Below, piece after piece: positions 44,292 to 53,190 of a stretch of DNA of 64,000 bases (the first letter of the stretch is position 1; the number at the start of each line of letters is the position of its first letter). The notes under the pieces were generated by a model. It was given only the letters and a program-made list of their open reading frames with translations. It made no database searches and was not told the origin of the DNA. Location of the stretch: positions 62,001-126,000 of the forward strand of contig CAWUJH010000004.1 in NCBI GenBank assembly GCA_963922875.1, written 5' to 3'. Made by a program: the position numbers and the translations under genes. The DNA comes from Ketobacter sp963922875 (GTDB lineage: Bacteria; Pseudomonadota; Gammaproteobacteria; Pseudomonadales; Ketobacteraceae).

Positions 44292-44582
44292 ATGGCTAAA
44301 CATTTCAGAAAACCAATTCGTGTATCGAGAACTCAGCTACCGGAATTAGCGGCAGCAGGCGTGGAAAGAGCGCTTTCTGTACGCGACGAAGCGATTAGAG
44401 AACTCAGTATTGATGAAATGAGTATTGTTAGTGGTGGTGCACTTAGCGTAGCGGTGTTGAAAGGTCCCATCGTAAACGGCGGGCGAATGCAAGTAATGAA
44501 AGATGCATTCAATACGATTAACACCCAGGATGGGGCATTGAGCGGATTTGATTCCACTATGCAAGGAGGTTTAATGGGATGA
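44292..44582 (+). CDS. Double-glycine-leader precursor peptide
   Basis: A 96-residue peptide. The leader is 49 residues and ends in IRELSIDEMSIVSGG, the classic pattern (LS-x-x-E/D-M/L-x-x-V-S-GG) recognised by C39 peptidases. The predicted 47-residue core starts ALSVAVLKGPIVNGGRMQ and ends in a Gly/Met-rich MQGGLMG. The core contains no cysteine and few residues suited to lanthionine or thiazole formation, so it may be unmodified or carry an unusual modification. It overlaps the next gene by four bases (ATGA) and is followed by its probable exporter. Its biological activity is unknown; a bacteriocin is one possibility, a signal or surface peptide another. Confidence 0.75.
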   Translation: MAKHFRKPIRVSRTQLPELAAAGVERALSVRDEAIRELSIDEMSIVSGGALSVAVLKGPIVNGGRMQVMKDAFNTINTQDGALSGFDSTMQGGLMG

Positions 44583-45013
44583 AATCGAAGCGACCCAGCT
44601 TATGCCCCAGTGCCCAATCTGACTGGCCAGAGGCAAAGGTGTTTGGTGTCGTCAGTGGCAGTGCAGATACGCCGGAAACGGCGTATCTGACTAATCCGGA
44701 ACCGGTCAGTGATGAATTGTTATCATTGGCTAATCCCGTTGAACCTGCAGAAGTCTTCCGTATCGCCGCACCTTGTGCCTGTAATCAGTGCGAGCATTTC
44801 AGCGATGAGGAAGACAAGTGCCGGTTGGTGGAAAAGACGGTTCGTTGGGTGCCATTGGTAAGTGAAAGCTTACCTGTCTGTAGTATTCGAGCTGAGTGTC
44901 GGTGGTGGCGGCAAGAAGGGCGTGAAGCCTGCTTTCGTTGCCCTCAAGTTGTGACTCATGATTATTTGCCCAGTGCCGAAATAACGTTGGCGTCCGACCC
45001 GGAAAATCATTGA
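44579..45013 (+). CDS. Cys-rich protein of a peptide-export cassette
   Basis: A 144-residue soluble protein that I do not recognise. Residues 1-60 are acidic and probably flexible. Residues 66-121 hold eight cysteines, C66, C68, C71, C81, C101, C107, C118 and C121, spaced CxCx2C-x9-C-x19-C-x5-C-x10-Cx2C, around the motifs CACNQCEHF and RAECRWWRQEG and the closing CFRCPQVVT. The spacing suggests two metal sites (Zn or Fe-S). It is translationally coupled to the peptide gene (ATGA) and one base from the HlyD-type gene. It could modify, escort or protect the precursor; that is inference from position only. Confidence 0.7.
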   Translation: MKSKRPSLCPSAQSDWPEAKVFGVVSGSADTPETAYLTNPEPVSDELLSLANPVEPAEVFRIAAPCACNQCEHFSDEEDKCRLVEKTVRWVPLVSESLPVCSIRAECRWWRQEGREACFRCPQVVTHDYLPSAEITLASDPENH

Positions 45014-45014
45014 T

Positions 45015-46259
45015 ATGGATACACCTCTGTTCAGGGAAGAGGCCATCGCCCATCAACAGGATCGTTCGATGGGCGATGTTCTGGCTACTTACAGCACAAT
45101 TAGTTTGTTGCCCGTAGCCGTCTTGCTAACGATGACGCTGCTTTTGATCGGGTACTTGTTAGTGGGCGATTATCATCGAAAGGCGCAAGTTCAGGGCTAT
45201 TTGGTGCCTTCGAGGGGTATGGTGAAAGTCATGGCGCCGAGGCGTGGTACTGTTATTGAAAAGCGAATTATAGAAGGTCAGGTTGTAAATTCTGGAGAGG
45301 TGCTTTTTGTTTTGTCAGCGGAGCAAGCATCACTGGAGAGGCAATCGGCGCAATCCGAAATTATTCATCAGTTACACAACCGCGTAGCTAGTTTGCGCCA
45401 AGAGAAAATTCAATTGCAAGCCTGGAATGAGTTGAAGTTTAAAGAGTTGCAAGTGCAACGTTCAAATTTGGAAGCTGAGTTGGTCTCGCGCTCAGAGATT
45501 ATCGATGTATGGCATGATCGCATAGTTGGTGCCGAGCAAACCTTACAGAGTTTTCAACAGCTGAGTCAGAAGAAATATGTAGCAGATTTTCAGCGCCAAG
45601 AAAAATTAGATCAATTGCTTACTTTAAAAGGCGAGTTAGCCGAGCATGAAGGGTTACGTTTAAAGGGCTTAAACGAACTCAACCGATTAACAATAGCCAT
45701 CCAATCACAACCATTAGAAATGCAGCAAAAAATTGAGCGAATGGATCGGGAAATAGCTGAACTAAGGCAAGATATTACAGAATACAAGGCTCAGAGAACA
45801 GTCGTTATTCGAGCGCCAAGCAGTGGCTTGGCAACCGCCGTGTTACTGGAACCCGGACAGCAGGTAGAGGCCATGCAGGCTTTGGTTTCAATTATTCCCA
45901 GTGATAGCAATATGGAAGCTCATTTGTTCGTGCCAAGCCGAGCTATCGGTTTTATCGCGCCAGGTCAATCTGTTGTCTTACGTTACGAAGCGTTCCCTTA
46001 TCAGCGGTTTGGGAATCACTCAGGCAAAGTTCTGGCCGTATCGAAAGCCATGACTACCGCTACGGATGCGCATTTTCCCTTCCCTCTACCAGAGTCTTCC
46101 TATCAGGTGGTTGTGTCTCTTAGCCAGCAAACGATCAAAGTCTATGGAGACCAGTTGCCATTACAGGCAGGGATGAAGCTAGAGGCGGATATATTGCTTG
46201 AACGTCGGCGGATTTATCAATGGTTGCTGGATCCTCTATATAGCTTAGCGAGAAAATAA
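45015..46259 (+). CDS. HlyD-family membrane fusion protein for peptide export
   Basis: A 414-residue periplasmic adaptor. One N-terminal transmembrane helix lies at about residues 31-53 (ISLLPVAVLLTMTLLLIGYL). A lipoyl/barrel hybrid half follows (YLVPSRGMVKVMAPRRGTVI), then a long coiled-coil hairpin (about 105-250) and the return half (VVIRAPSSGLATAVLLEPGQ; VLRYEAFPYQRFGNHSGKV). The motif YEAFPYQRFG is typical of adaptors paired with C39-type bacteriocin exporters. It ends one base before the transporter start, so the two are coupled. No TolC-type gene is nearby. Confidence 0.88.
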   Translation: MDTPLFREEAIAHQQDRSMGDVLATYSTISLLPVAVLLTMTLLLIGYLLVGDYHRKAQVQGYLVPSRGMVKVMAPRRGTVIEKRIIEGQVVNSGEVLFVLSAEQASLERQSAQSEIIHQLHNRVASLRQEKIQLQAWNELKFKELQVQRSNLEAELVSRSEIIDVWHDRIVGAEQTLQSFQQLSQKKYVADFQRQEKLDQLLTLKGELAEHEGLRLKGLNELNRLTIAIQSQPLEMQQKIERMDREIAELRQDITEYKAQRTVVIRAPSSGLATAVLLEPGQQVEAMQALVSIIPSDSNMEAHLFVPSRAIGFIAPGQSVVLRYEAFPYQRFGNHSGKVLAVSKAMTTATDAHFPFPLPESSYQVVVSLSQQTIKVYGDQLPLQAGMKLEADILLERRRIYQWLLDPLYSLARK

Positions 46260-48389
46260 ATGGAGCAACTACGATTTTGGCATCAAAAAAGGGTACCCGT
46301 GGTATTACAGGCGGAAGCTGCTGAATGTGGATTGGCCTGCCTGGCGATGGTGGCAGGTTACTATGATCACAACACTAGCTTGACCGCGTTACGACAAAAG
46401 TTTCAGTTGTCGGGCCAGGGGGCGACATTGCCTCAGCTTTTGCAGATAGCCAATGGGGTCGGCCTTCATTGTCGCGCCATTCGCGCAGAGCTGGAAGGTT
46501 TGTGCCAATTACAATTACCGGCGGTTCTGCATTGGGAATTTAATCATTTTGTGGTTTTGGTTAGTGTTCGCGCCGATGACGTTGAAATAATTGATCCGGC
46601 AATTGGCAAAAGACATATTAATTTTGCTGATGTGTCGAAGCATTTTACCGGAGTTGCGCTTGAACTGTCGCCCGCAGAAAGCTTTGTTACTCAGGAAAAA
46701 CCGCAACGGCTTAAATTGCGTCGTTTACTAGGGCGGCTGCCGGGGGTGAAGCGTACTGCGGGCCAGATCCTTTGTTTGGCCATGATTTTGGAGCTGCTGC
46801 TATTGCTTATGCCTTGGTTGACGCAGTGGGTATTGGACGATGTGGTGGTAACTGGTGATACCCATTTGCTAAGTTTGTTAATGCTTGGTTTCATTTTGTT
46901 AGTGATTTTTCGTATCGTGGCAGAAATGGTGCGTAGTTGGCTGCTTGTGGTCTTGGGGAACAGTGCGAAGTTACAATTGATCAGTAATCTGTTTCGTCAT
47001 ATGGTTTCACTGCCCTATGGTTTTTTTGAGCGCCGTCATCTTGGCGATGTGGTTAGTCGGTTTGACTCCATTAATGTTATTCAGCGTACGCTTACGACAA
47101 GCTTTCTAGAGGCCATTATTGATGGTGTGATGGCTTGTTTTACGCTAATCATGATGTTTGTATACAGTTGGGCGCTAACTCTAATTGTTGTTTTTGCTTG
47201 TTTAGGGTATTTGGTGCTTCGAGTGCTGCTGTTTGTACCCATGCGGCAAGCTACTGAGGACAAAATTTCCCGTTCAGCACTGCAACAAAGTCATTTGCTT
47301 GAAACTGTGCGAGGCGTGCAGACATTAAAACTTTTTAATTGTGAGTCGCAACGTCAGTCTCAGTTTCGTAATTTAGCGGTACGGCATTTCAATGCAGATA
47401 TAAGTCTGCAAAAATTACAGATTCTTTATCGTGTTGCCAATAGCTTTATTTTTAGTGTCGAAAATATTTTAGTGGTGGGGTTTGGTGCCTTGTTGATTTT
47501 GCAGCAAACCTTCACTGTAGGTATGTTGTTTGCGTTTATGGCGTATAAAGAATTATTCGCTCAGCGCGCCGTTGGATTAGTTGAAAAATATATTGAGTTG
47601 AAAATGCTCGGGCTGCATTCGGAGCGCGTGGCCGATATTGCTTTAACACCGACAGAGCGGTTATCTCGGGGTGTTGGTGAGTGTAGCCAAATCCGTCGCG
47701 CACCGGCGCTTGAGGTCAGCGGTTTATCTTTTTCCTACTCAGTGTCAGGCCCCAACATTTTGCAGGACATTCATTTCAATATAGCTCCCGGTGAGTCGGT
47801 TGCGATCACTGGTGCGTCAGGTTGTGGTAAAACAACTTTAGTGAAGTTGTTGCTCGGATTGCTGCAACCAGCGTCAGGTAAAATAAAAGTTGATGGTATT
47901 GCACAAGAAGACATGTCAGTTGAGCAGTACCGTGACTTAATGGGAGCGGTGTTGCAAGATGACCAATTATTTACCGGTAGTTTATTGGAGAATATTTGTT
48001 TTTTTGATCCTCAGCCCGACAAAGAGTGGCTTATTGAGTGCGCAAAAATGGCCTCTATTCATGATGATATTCTATCCTTTCCTATGGGTTATAATACCCT
48101 AGTTGGAGATATGGGTGGTTCATTATCAGGTGGCCAGCGTCAGCGTCTTTTATTGGCGCGAGCGTTGTACAAAAGGCCGAAAATGCTCATATTGGATGAG
48201 GCTACCAGTCATTTGGATGTTGCTCGTGAGCTACACGTGAATCAGGCAGTCCGTAGCTTATCCTTAACTCGGATCATTGTTGCGCATCGACCGGAAACCA
48301 TTGCCAGCGCTGATCGTGTTTTGTTATTACAAAGTGGCAGAATGGGGCCTATGTCCCAGCCTAGCAAAGAGCATTATCATGTGGCTTAG
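46260..48389 (+). CDS. C39 peptidase-containing ABC transporter (bacteriocin type)
   Basis: A 709-residue exporter that trims double-glycine leaders and transports the peptide. The N-terminal C39 peptidase has Gln17 and catalytic Cys23 in LQAEAAECGLACLAM, His96 in WEFNHFVVL and Asp112 in IIDPAIG, a complete triad. A six-helix membrane domain spans about 165-460. The ATPase has Walker A GASGCGKTT, signature LSGGQRQR, Walker B MLILDEATSHLD and switch His IVAHRPE. All motifs appear intact. It is the last gene of the cassette and converges on the sigma-factor gene. Confidence 0.92.
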   Translation: MEQLRFWHQKRVPVVLQAEAAECGLACLAMVAGYYDHNTSLTALRQKFQLSGQGATLPQLLQIANGVGLHCRAIRAELEGLCQLQLPAVLHWEFNHFVVLVSVRADDVEIIDPAIGKRHINFADVSKHFTGVALELSPAESFVTQEKPQRLKLRRLLGRLPGVKRTAGQILCLAMILELLLLLMPWLTQWVLDDVVVTGDTHLLSLLMLGFILLVIFRIVAEMVRSWLLVVLGNSAKLQLISNLFRHMVSLPYGFFERRHLGDVVSRFDSINVIQRTLTTSFLEAIIDGVMACFTLIMMFVYSWALTLIVVFACLGYLVLRVLLFVPMRQATEDKISRSALQQSHLLETVRGVQTLKLFNCESQRQSQFRNLAVRHFNADISLQKLQILYRVANSFIFSVENILVVGFGALLILQQTFTVGMLFAFMAYKELFAQRAVGLVEKYIELKMLGLHSERVADIALTPTERLSRGVGECSQIRRAPALEVSGLSFSYSVSGPNILQDIHFNIAPGESVAITGASGCGKTTLVKLLLGLLQPASGKIKVDGIAQEDMSVEQYRDLMGAVLQDDQLFTGSLLENICFFDPQPDKEWLIECAKMASIHDDILSFPMGYNTLVGDMGGSLSGGQRQRLLLARALYKRPKMLILDEATSHLDVARELHVNQAVRSLSLTRIIVAHRPETIASADRVLLLQSGRMGPMSQPSKEHYHVA

Positions 48390-48434
48390 GTGCTTCCGTT
48401 CCCATGCGATAGGTCACTATGAATGGTATGATAT

Positions 48435-49715
48435 CTAGTGCTGTGGTGAGTTTCGATCCTGTGGCGAATGGGTAGCGCAGGCCAAGCCCCGTTTTCGAAG
48501 TATCTGGGACTCGGCTTGGTTACTGCTGAGTTCAGCGGCACGCAGAAAGGCGGCTTCCGCTTTCGCAAAATGTTTTAACCGTTGCAGCAAGTCACCCAGG
48601 GTTGCATGCAGGGGCGCGAATTGGCTAAGACTTCCTTCTTTAATCAGGTATTCAACTTCGGTTAGAGCTAGCTCAGGTCCCTCTACTTCGGCGAGTGCCA
48701 GTGCTCGGTTTAGGCGTACCACTGGTGTTGGCTGAATTTGAACAAGAGCGTCGTAAAAGCCCAAAATATCCTCCCAACTGGTTTCAGCAGGTGAGGAGGC
48801 TACTGCATGGCAGGCTGCAATACCTGCTTGTAAACAGTAGCTGCCAATTGCACTTTCCAGGCGGAAGGCTTGATCAAGGTAGTTATGTCCACGCCGCATC
48901 AACAGGCTGTCCCAGTGCGTGCGATTTTGCTCCATAAGTAATATCGGCTGTCCCTGCTGGTCTACTCTAGCGTTTAAACGTGATGCCTGAAATTCCAGCA
49001 GTGACGCCAATCCAAGGACTTCTGTATCATCCGGAACGAGTGCAGCAAGGCTGCGAGCTAAGCGCAAGGCTTGGTGGCACAAAGCGGGTTGCATCCAGTC
49101 AGTGCCTTGGGTGGCCACATAGCCTTCATTGAAAAGTAAGTAAATAGCTTCCAGCACTGACTGGATACGCGCCTGACGTTCTTTTGCGGGCGGCAGTTCA
49201 AAGGCAATACGAGCCGTTTTCAGCGTCCGTTTGGCGCGGGTAATCCGTTGTGCCAGTGTTGCTTCCGGCACCAGATACGCACGAGCGATATCCGCTACGG
49301 TCAACCCAGATACCAGTTTCAGAACCAACGCAACTCGGGCGTCAGGTGCCAGCAATGGGTGGCAACAGATAAACATCAAGCGCAGTACTTCGTCACCTAC
49401 TTCACTATCACGCAGGCTTTCCGGTAAAAACTCCTCCGACGCTTCAGGAAGCGAATCGGTTTGGCTGACTCCATGACGTTGCAATTGTCGCAGCCGGTCA
49501 ATGGCTTTGTTGCGCGCTGTGGTCATTAACCAGCCACCGGGGTTTGTTGGAACACCGGTCTGTTGCCAGTGTTCCAACGCAGCCATCAATGTATCCTGCG
49601 CTATATCTTCTGCTTCGGAAAGATCCCCCAAAAGCCGGGTGAGATATCCGGTAATGGGGGCGCTTTCCAGATGCCAGATTGCTTCCAGTCTCTGGTTTAC
49701 AGTAGGATGGGTCAT
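48435..49715 (-). CDS. ECF42-type sigma factor with C-terminal TPR-like domain
   Basis: A 426-residue extracytoplasmic-function sigma factor. Region 2 is at about 10-85 (RLLGDLSEAEDIAQDTLMAALE), region 4 at about 120-175 (LVSGLTVADIARAYLVPEATLAQRITRAKRTL), and a long C-terminal extension (about 185-415, LFNEGYVAT and repeats such as ALAEVEGPELALTEVEYLIK) has a TPR-like helical character. This layout and the neighbouring DGPF/YCII gene match the ECF42 group, in which the C-terminal extension, not an anti-sigma factor, controls activity. It is the last gene of a four-gene minus-strand run. Confidence 0.86.
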   Translation of the reverse strand: MTHPTVNQRLEAIWHLESAPITGYLTRLLGDLSEAEDIAQDTLMAALEHWQQTGVPTNPGGWLMTTARNKAIDRLRQLQRHGVSQTDSLPEASEEFLPESLRDSEVGDEVLRLMFICCHPLLAPDARVALVLKLVSGLTVADIARAYLVPEATLAQRITRAKRTLKTARIAFELPPAKERQARIQSVLEAIYLLFNEGYVATQGTDWMQPALCHQALRLARSLAALVPDDTEVLGLASLLEFQASRLNARVDQQGQPILLMEQNRTHWDSLLMRRGHNYLDQAFRLESAIGSYCLQAGIAACHAVASSPAETSWEDILGFYDALVQIQPTPVVRLNRALALAEVEGPELALTEVEYLIKEGSLSQFAPLHATLGDLLQRLKHFAKAEAAFLRAAELSSNQAESQILRKRGLACATHSPQDRNSPQH

Positions 49716-49727
49716 CGCCGAGTATGG

Positions 49728-50084
49728 TTAGTGTTCATAGCAGGGGGCAAGCTCTCGAATTTCTATTGTGGCGAAATGGGCTGCCGGACACTGTTGAGCA
49801 ATTTCCAGGGCTTCTTCCTTGCTACTCACGTCCAGCAGGAAAAAACCACCGACCATCTCACGAGTTTCGGCAAACGGACCGTCCATTAAGCGGGTGCTGC
49901 CGTCGCGAATTTGTAGACGAATGGCTGAATCATCCGTGCGCAATGATTCTGCGGCTAGCAACACTCCGCGTTTTGATAGGCTATCGGCAAATTGAAGCAT
50001 CGCGTCGTAGGTCTCTTTCCCTTCGGTCTCATTGCGGGTGAGTCTTTGGCCCCTTGGCTCGTGGATAATAAGCATCCAAGACAT
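49728..50084 (-). CDS. YCII/DGPF-domain protein linked to the ECF42 sigma factor
   Basis: A 118-residue protein with the name-giving motif LMDGPFAETREMVGGFFLLD and MSWMLIIHEPRG at the start. The ATG at 50084 has a GGAG upstream and follows the previous gene's stop by one base; a longer upstream frame is not needed. DGPF proteins are the regular partners of ECF42 sigma factors. Their reaction is unknown, though a His-Asp pair suggests a catalytic or metal role. The sigma gene starts 12 bases downstream. Confidence 0.87.
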   Translation of the reverse strand: MSWMLIIHEPRGQRLTRNETEGKETYDAMLQFADSLSKRGVLLAAESLRTDDSAIRLQIRDGSTRLMDGPFAETREMVGGFFLLDVSSKEEALEIAQQCPAAHFATIEIRELAPCYEH

Positions 50085-50085
50085 A

Positions 50086-50544
50086 TTATTCTCCAATACC
50101 CTGCGAAGGGATTTCCGGTTCAACAAGCTGAGCCAATAATTGCAGGGATTCCTGCCAGCCAACGTAACAGAACTCCACTGGAATGGCATCGGGGATACCG
50201 CTCTGAACAATAGTAATCTCGGTGCCATTGATCACTGGCTTTAGATCTACCGTGGTGATCATTTGACCTGGCAGCCCTGGATCATCGAACTGGTCATCAA
50301 AAACCAGTTTCTCATTGGGAATCAGCTCCCGATAGGTGCCACCGAAGCTATGTTCTTCTCCATTGCCGAGATTAATAAAGGACATTTTATAGGTACCACC
50401 GATCCGGGCATCCATATGATGCACTTTACCTATAAAACCATGGGGTGGGTTCCATTTCACCATGGCCTCAGGAGTAATAAATGCCCGGTATAGGCGTTCA
50501 GCAGGCGCTCGGACAACTCGATGTAACTTAATTTCATTTGGCAT
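50086..50544 (-). CDS. SRPBCC (AHSA1-type) protein
   Basis: A 152-residue protein with the START-like fold of the AHSA1 family: HRVVRAPAERLYRAFITPEA, then GKVHHMDARIGGTYKMSF and TITIV-like strands, and a C-terminal helix with GWQESLQLLAQLVE. Such proteins bind small hydrophobic ligands in a deep cavity; the ligand here is unknown. AHSA1 and VOC genes often sit with ECF42/DGPF pairs. Confidence 0.86.
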   Translation of the reverse strand: MPNEIKLHRVVRAPAERLYRAFITPEAMVKWNPPHGFIGKVHHMDARIGGTYKMSFINLGNGEEHSFGGTYRELIPNEKLVFDDQFDDPGLPGQMITTVDLKPVINGTEITIVQSGIPDAIPVEFCYVGWQESLQLLAQLVEPEIPSQGIGE

Positions 50545-50571
50545 ACTTTATCTCCTTGCGAATATTGTGAG

Positions 50572-51066
50572 TTATTGGGCGCCGCCGCAACCCATTGGAA
50601 TGCTAAGTGCAGCTGCTTGAATTTCCGCAGCGTCTAACTTTTTAATACACATGGACAACGACCACCTATGGCCAAACGGATCTTTCAGTATTCCGAATCG
50701 TTCTCCCCAAAAGGTATCATCCAAGGTCATTATTACTTCGCATCCAGCGGCCACGGCTTGCTCCCAGGCCGCATTCACATCTTCGCAGTAAAGGTGAATC
50801 CCCACCGGGCTGCCACCCATGGTGATGGGGCCTAGATTACCCCATTCCGGCTCCTCCTCAGTCATCATTAACATAGCATCGCCGATTTTTAAGGCTGCGT
50901 GTAATATTTGCCCTGAATTGGTCAGAATACGGGATTGCTCCTGGGCACCGAAAGCAGTGACGTAGAAGTCGATGGCAGCGGCGGCATCCTTGCAGGTTAG
51001 ATAGGGGATCAGGTTGTGACAGCCTTCTGGAATGGGAGAAGGTCTAGTATCAGTGTGGTTATTCAT
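50572..51066 (-). CDS. VOC-family protein, PhnB-like
   Basis: A 164-residue single-domain VOC protein of the PhnB/3-demethylubiquinone-like type. Motifs: LIPYLTCKDAAAAIDFYVTA, ALKIGDAMLMMTEEEPEWG and ILKDPFGHRWSLS near the C terminus. The extended HRWSL ending is typical of the subgroup. It is the first gene of the VOC-AHSA1-DGPF-ECF42 run and should carry the promoter; the 153-base gap to tadA is the likely site. The function is unknown. Confidence 0.86.
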   Translation of the reverse strand: MNNHTDTRPSPIPEGCHNLIPYLTCKDAAAAIDFYVTAFGAQEQSRILTNSGQILHAALKIGDAMLMMTEEEPEWGNLGPITMGGSPVGIHLYCEDVNAAWEQAVAAGCEVIMTLDDTFWGERFGILKDPFGHRWSLSMCIKKLDAAEIQAAALSIPMGCGGAQ

Positions 51067-51219
51067 TGTTGCTCCTATTTTTAGTGCGACCAGTGGTACT
51101 CTTCAGTTATGTTCCATTAATACAACGAATCAACGACACGAAAAACGACAGAGGTGAGAAAACTTTTTGCATAATTGTTTTAGGTTGAAGGACCCCGTGT
51201 TTATCTGGAGCTTAAAGTT

Positions 51220-51711
51220 ATGGTGAATACGTTCTCTGATGAGGATAAGTATTGGATGGGAGAAGCGCTTAAATTAGCGGCCATGGCGGCTCAGGAGCAA
51301 GAGGTTCCAGTAGGCGCGATTATTGTCAGTGATGGTAAAATCTTGGGGAAAGGGTTCAATGCTCCGATTTCAACCTGTGATCCTACTGCTCATGCCGAAA
51401 TTCAGGCATTACGCAAAGCGTGTCAAGTGGAGCGGAATTATCGCTTGCCTGGTACCACCCTATATGTGTCCATCGAACCATGCTCAATGTGTGCCGCAGC
51501 GATAGTTCACGCTCGTGTCGGGCGGGTTGTCTTTGGTGCTCCGGAACCAAAGGCGGGAGCGGGTGGTAGTGCCAGTGATTATTTTGCGCAGGATTTTTTG
51601 AACCACCGAGTGAAGGTGGAGGGGGGTTGCCTGGAAACAGAGTGTCGATCGTTGATTCAGGACTTTTTTGCCCAGCGCAGGTTGCTGAAAAAACAACTAA
51701 AAGGTGAATAG
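51220..51711 (+). CDS. tadA: tRNA adenosine(34) deaminase
   Basis: Deaminates A34 to inosine in the wobble position of tRNA-Arg(ACG). The 163-residue protein is the normal size. The zinc-site residues are HAE (His58, catalytic Glu60) and PCSMC (Cys88, Cys91). VPVGAIIV and FGAPEPKAGAGGS are also characteristic of TadA. It is convergent with mltF and separated from it by 48 bases. Confidence 0.95.
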   Translation: MVNTFSDEDKYWMGEALKLAAMAAQEQEVPVGAIIVSDGKILGKGFNAPISTCDPTAHAEIQALRKACQVERNYRLPGTTLYVSIEPCSMCAAAIVHARVGRVVFGAPEPKAGAGGSASDYFAQDFLNHRVKVEGGCLETECRSLIQDFFAQRRLLKKQLKGE

Positions 51712-51741
51712 AGCTTATTGCTCAGGTTTAATGCGCTATTG

Positions 51742-51769
51742 AATTAATGTACTTTTAAATTAATGTACT
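51742..51769. repeat. 12-bp direct repeat at the mltF 3' end
   Basis: AATTAATGTACT occurs at 51742-51753 and 51758-51769. The second copy includes the last codons and stop of mltF. Removing one unit would leave nearly the same C terminus, so this looks like a small duplication. Confidence 0.6.
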
Positions 51770-53190
51770 AAGGCATCTCGCATAGCCACCAGGTTTTGAG
51801 GGGTGGGAGAATAACGGTGATTTTCCCGCTCGGTGGCCCAAACCAACGCTTCATAATAACGCCGTATATTACGCACATAACCCACGGCTTCACGACCTGC
51901 GCGAGCATAGCCGTAGCGGGTTTTCGAAAAGTATTCGTGTCGCATCAAGTTGGGTAAATGCTTCCTTACCACAAACCAATCATTGGGATCTTCACCTGCA
52001 GCACGAGCCAGGCGCCTAGCATCCATAAGATGACCATAACCGACATTGTACGCGGCTAAGGCATACCAAGTGCGGTTAGGTTCTTGAATGCTCTCGGGTA
52101 ATCGTTGGTAAAGTTTCTTAAAATATTTTGAGCCGCCAACAATACTTTGCGTGGCATCACGTCTATTATCGATGCCCATTTCTTTCGCAGTACGTAGCGT
52201 CAACATCATTAATCCGCGCACACCTGTAGGTGATATTGCATTTGGGTTCCAGAGTGACTCCTGATAACCAATAGCGGCGAGTAAACGCCAATCCAGATTA
52301 AGATCCTTAGCGTTTCGTTTGAATTCTTCCTGGTATTTGGACAAGCGCGTCTCATAGTGGGACAAGAAAGTGCGAGCGCCTACATAATCGAATTTCTGAT
52401 GGCCAAAAAAGCGAATTCTGAGATCCTCGAGTTCACCACTTTCGTTGGCCTGAGCCAAGAAGAGTTCTGACATGGTGTAAAGTGAGGCGTCTTCTGTAGG
52501 GTTAAACGCCCAGGCTAAGGGTTCTGACCCTTTAATGTCGAAAGCACTGCGTAATTCCGGAAAGATTTCACGGTAAGTAAGAAATACATTGGAATCCACA
52601 ATAACATAGTCCGCCAGGTGGTCGTTGACCATATTCAGAAGCGTTAATACGGTAGTATTCTTCTTCTCTTCCCAAGTTAACTCAGGGATTTGCTGTTGCA
52701 GGTTGGACAGATTTTCTGAGTGGCTGCTATTGGCAATAACCACCAGCTTTTTCCCCACCAAATCTTCCAGTTTTTTGGGCTTTTCAGCGCCTGTATGATA
52801 AATCAGTTGCTGGGTTATCTGTTGATAAGGCGAAGAAAATCTAAATTGTTGGCTGCGTTCGGCGGTTTCGGTCAGGCCTGCTGCCGCAAAGTGGACTTTG
52901 CCGGTTTTAACTGCGGATAGGAGTTCGCCAAGATCGGTGTAGGTTTTGACTTTAAGTTCAACACCCAGGTAGTTGGCAAATGAGCGAGCAAGCTCGTATT
53001 CAAATCCTGTCTCCCTACTGAGTTCGTTATAGTAGGTGGTAGGGCCTATTTGAGTTGCTACAATAAGTTCGCCTTGCTGTTCGATCCGCTCCACAATAGG
53101 CCTGGTGGGCTGGCACGCTGGCACCATGAGCAGGCTAGCTGCTGCTGTCACACATACCGTTGTCTTTATCAGCCATCGAGCAAGTTTCAT
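51760..53190 (-). CDS. mltF: Membrane-bound lytic murein transglycosylase F
   Basis: A 476-residue two-domain enzyme. After a signal ending in VPAC (Cys26, a possible lipobox) comes a periplasmic solute-binding-type domain (about 38-270: GELIVATQIGPTTYYNEL; HFAAAGLTETAERSQQF). An SLT lytic transglycosylase domain follows, with LLAAIGYQESLWNPNAISP (catalytic Glu), GVRGLMMLTLRTAKEMG and ALAAYNVGYGH. It cleaves peptidoglycan strands to 1,6-anhydro products. In many gammaproteobacteria mltF is divergent from purL, as here. Confidence 0.94.
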   Translation of the reverse strand: MKLARWLIKTTVCVTAAASLLMVPACQPTRPIVERIEQQGELIVATQIGPTTYYNELSRETGFEYELARSFANYLGVELKVKTYTDLGELLSAVKTGKVHFAAAGLTETAERSQQFRFSSPYQQITQQLIYHTGAEKPKKLEDLVGKKLVVIANSSHSENLSNLQQQIPELTWEEKKNTTVLTLLNMVNDHLADYVIVDSNVFLTYREIFPELRSAFDIKGSEPLAWAFNPTEDASLYTMSELFLAQANESGELEDLRIRFFGHQKFDYVGARTFLSHYETRLSKYQEEFKRNAKDLNLDWRLLAAIGYQESLWNPNAISPTGVRGLMMLTLRTAKEMGIDNRRDATQSIVGGSKYFKKLYQRLPESIQEPNRTWYALAAYNVGYGHLMDARRLARAAGEDPNDWFVVRKHLPNLMRHEYFSKTRYGYARAGREAVGYVRNIRRYYEALVWATERENHRYSPTPQNLVAMRDALVH

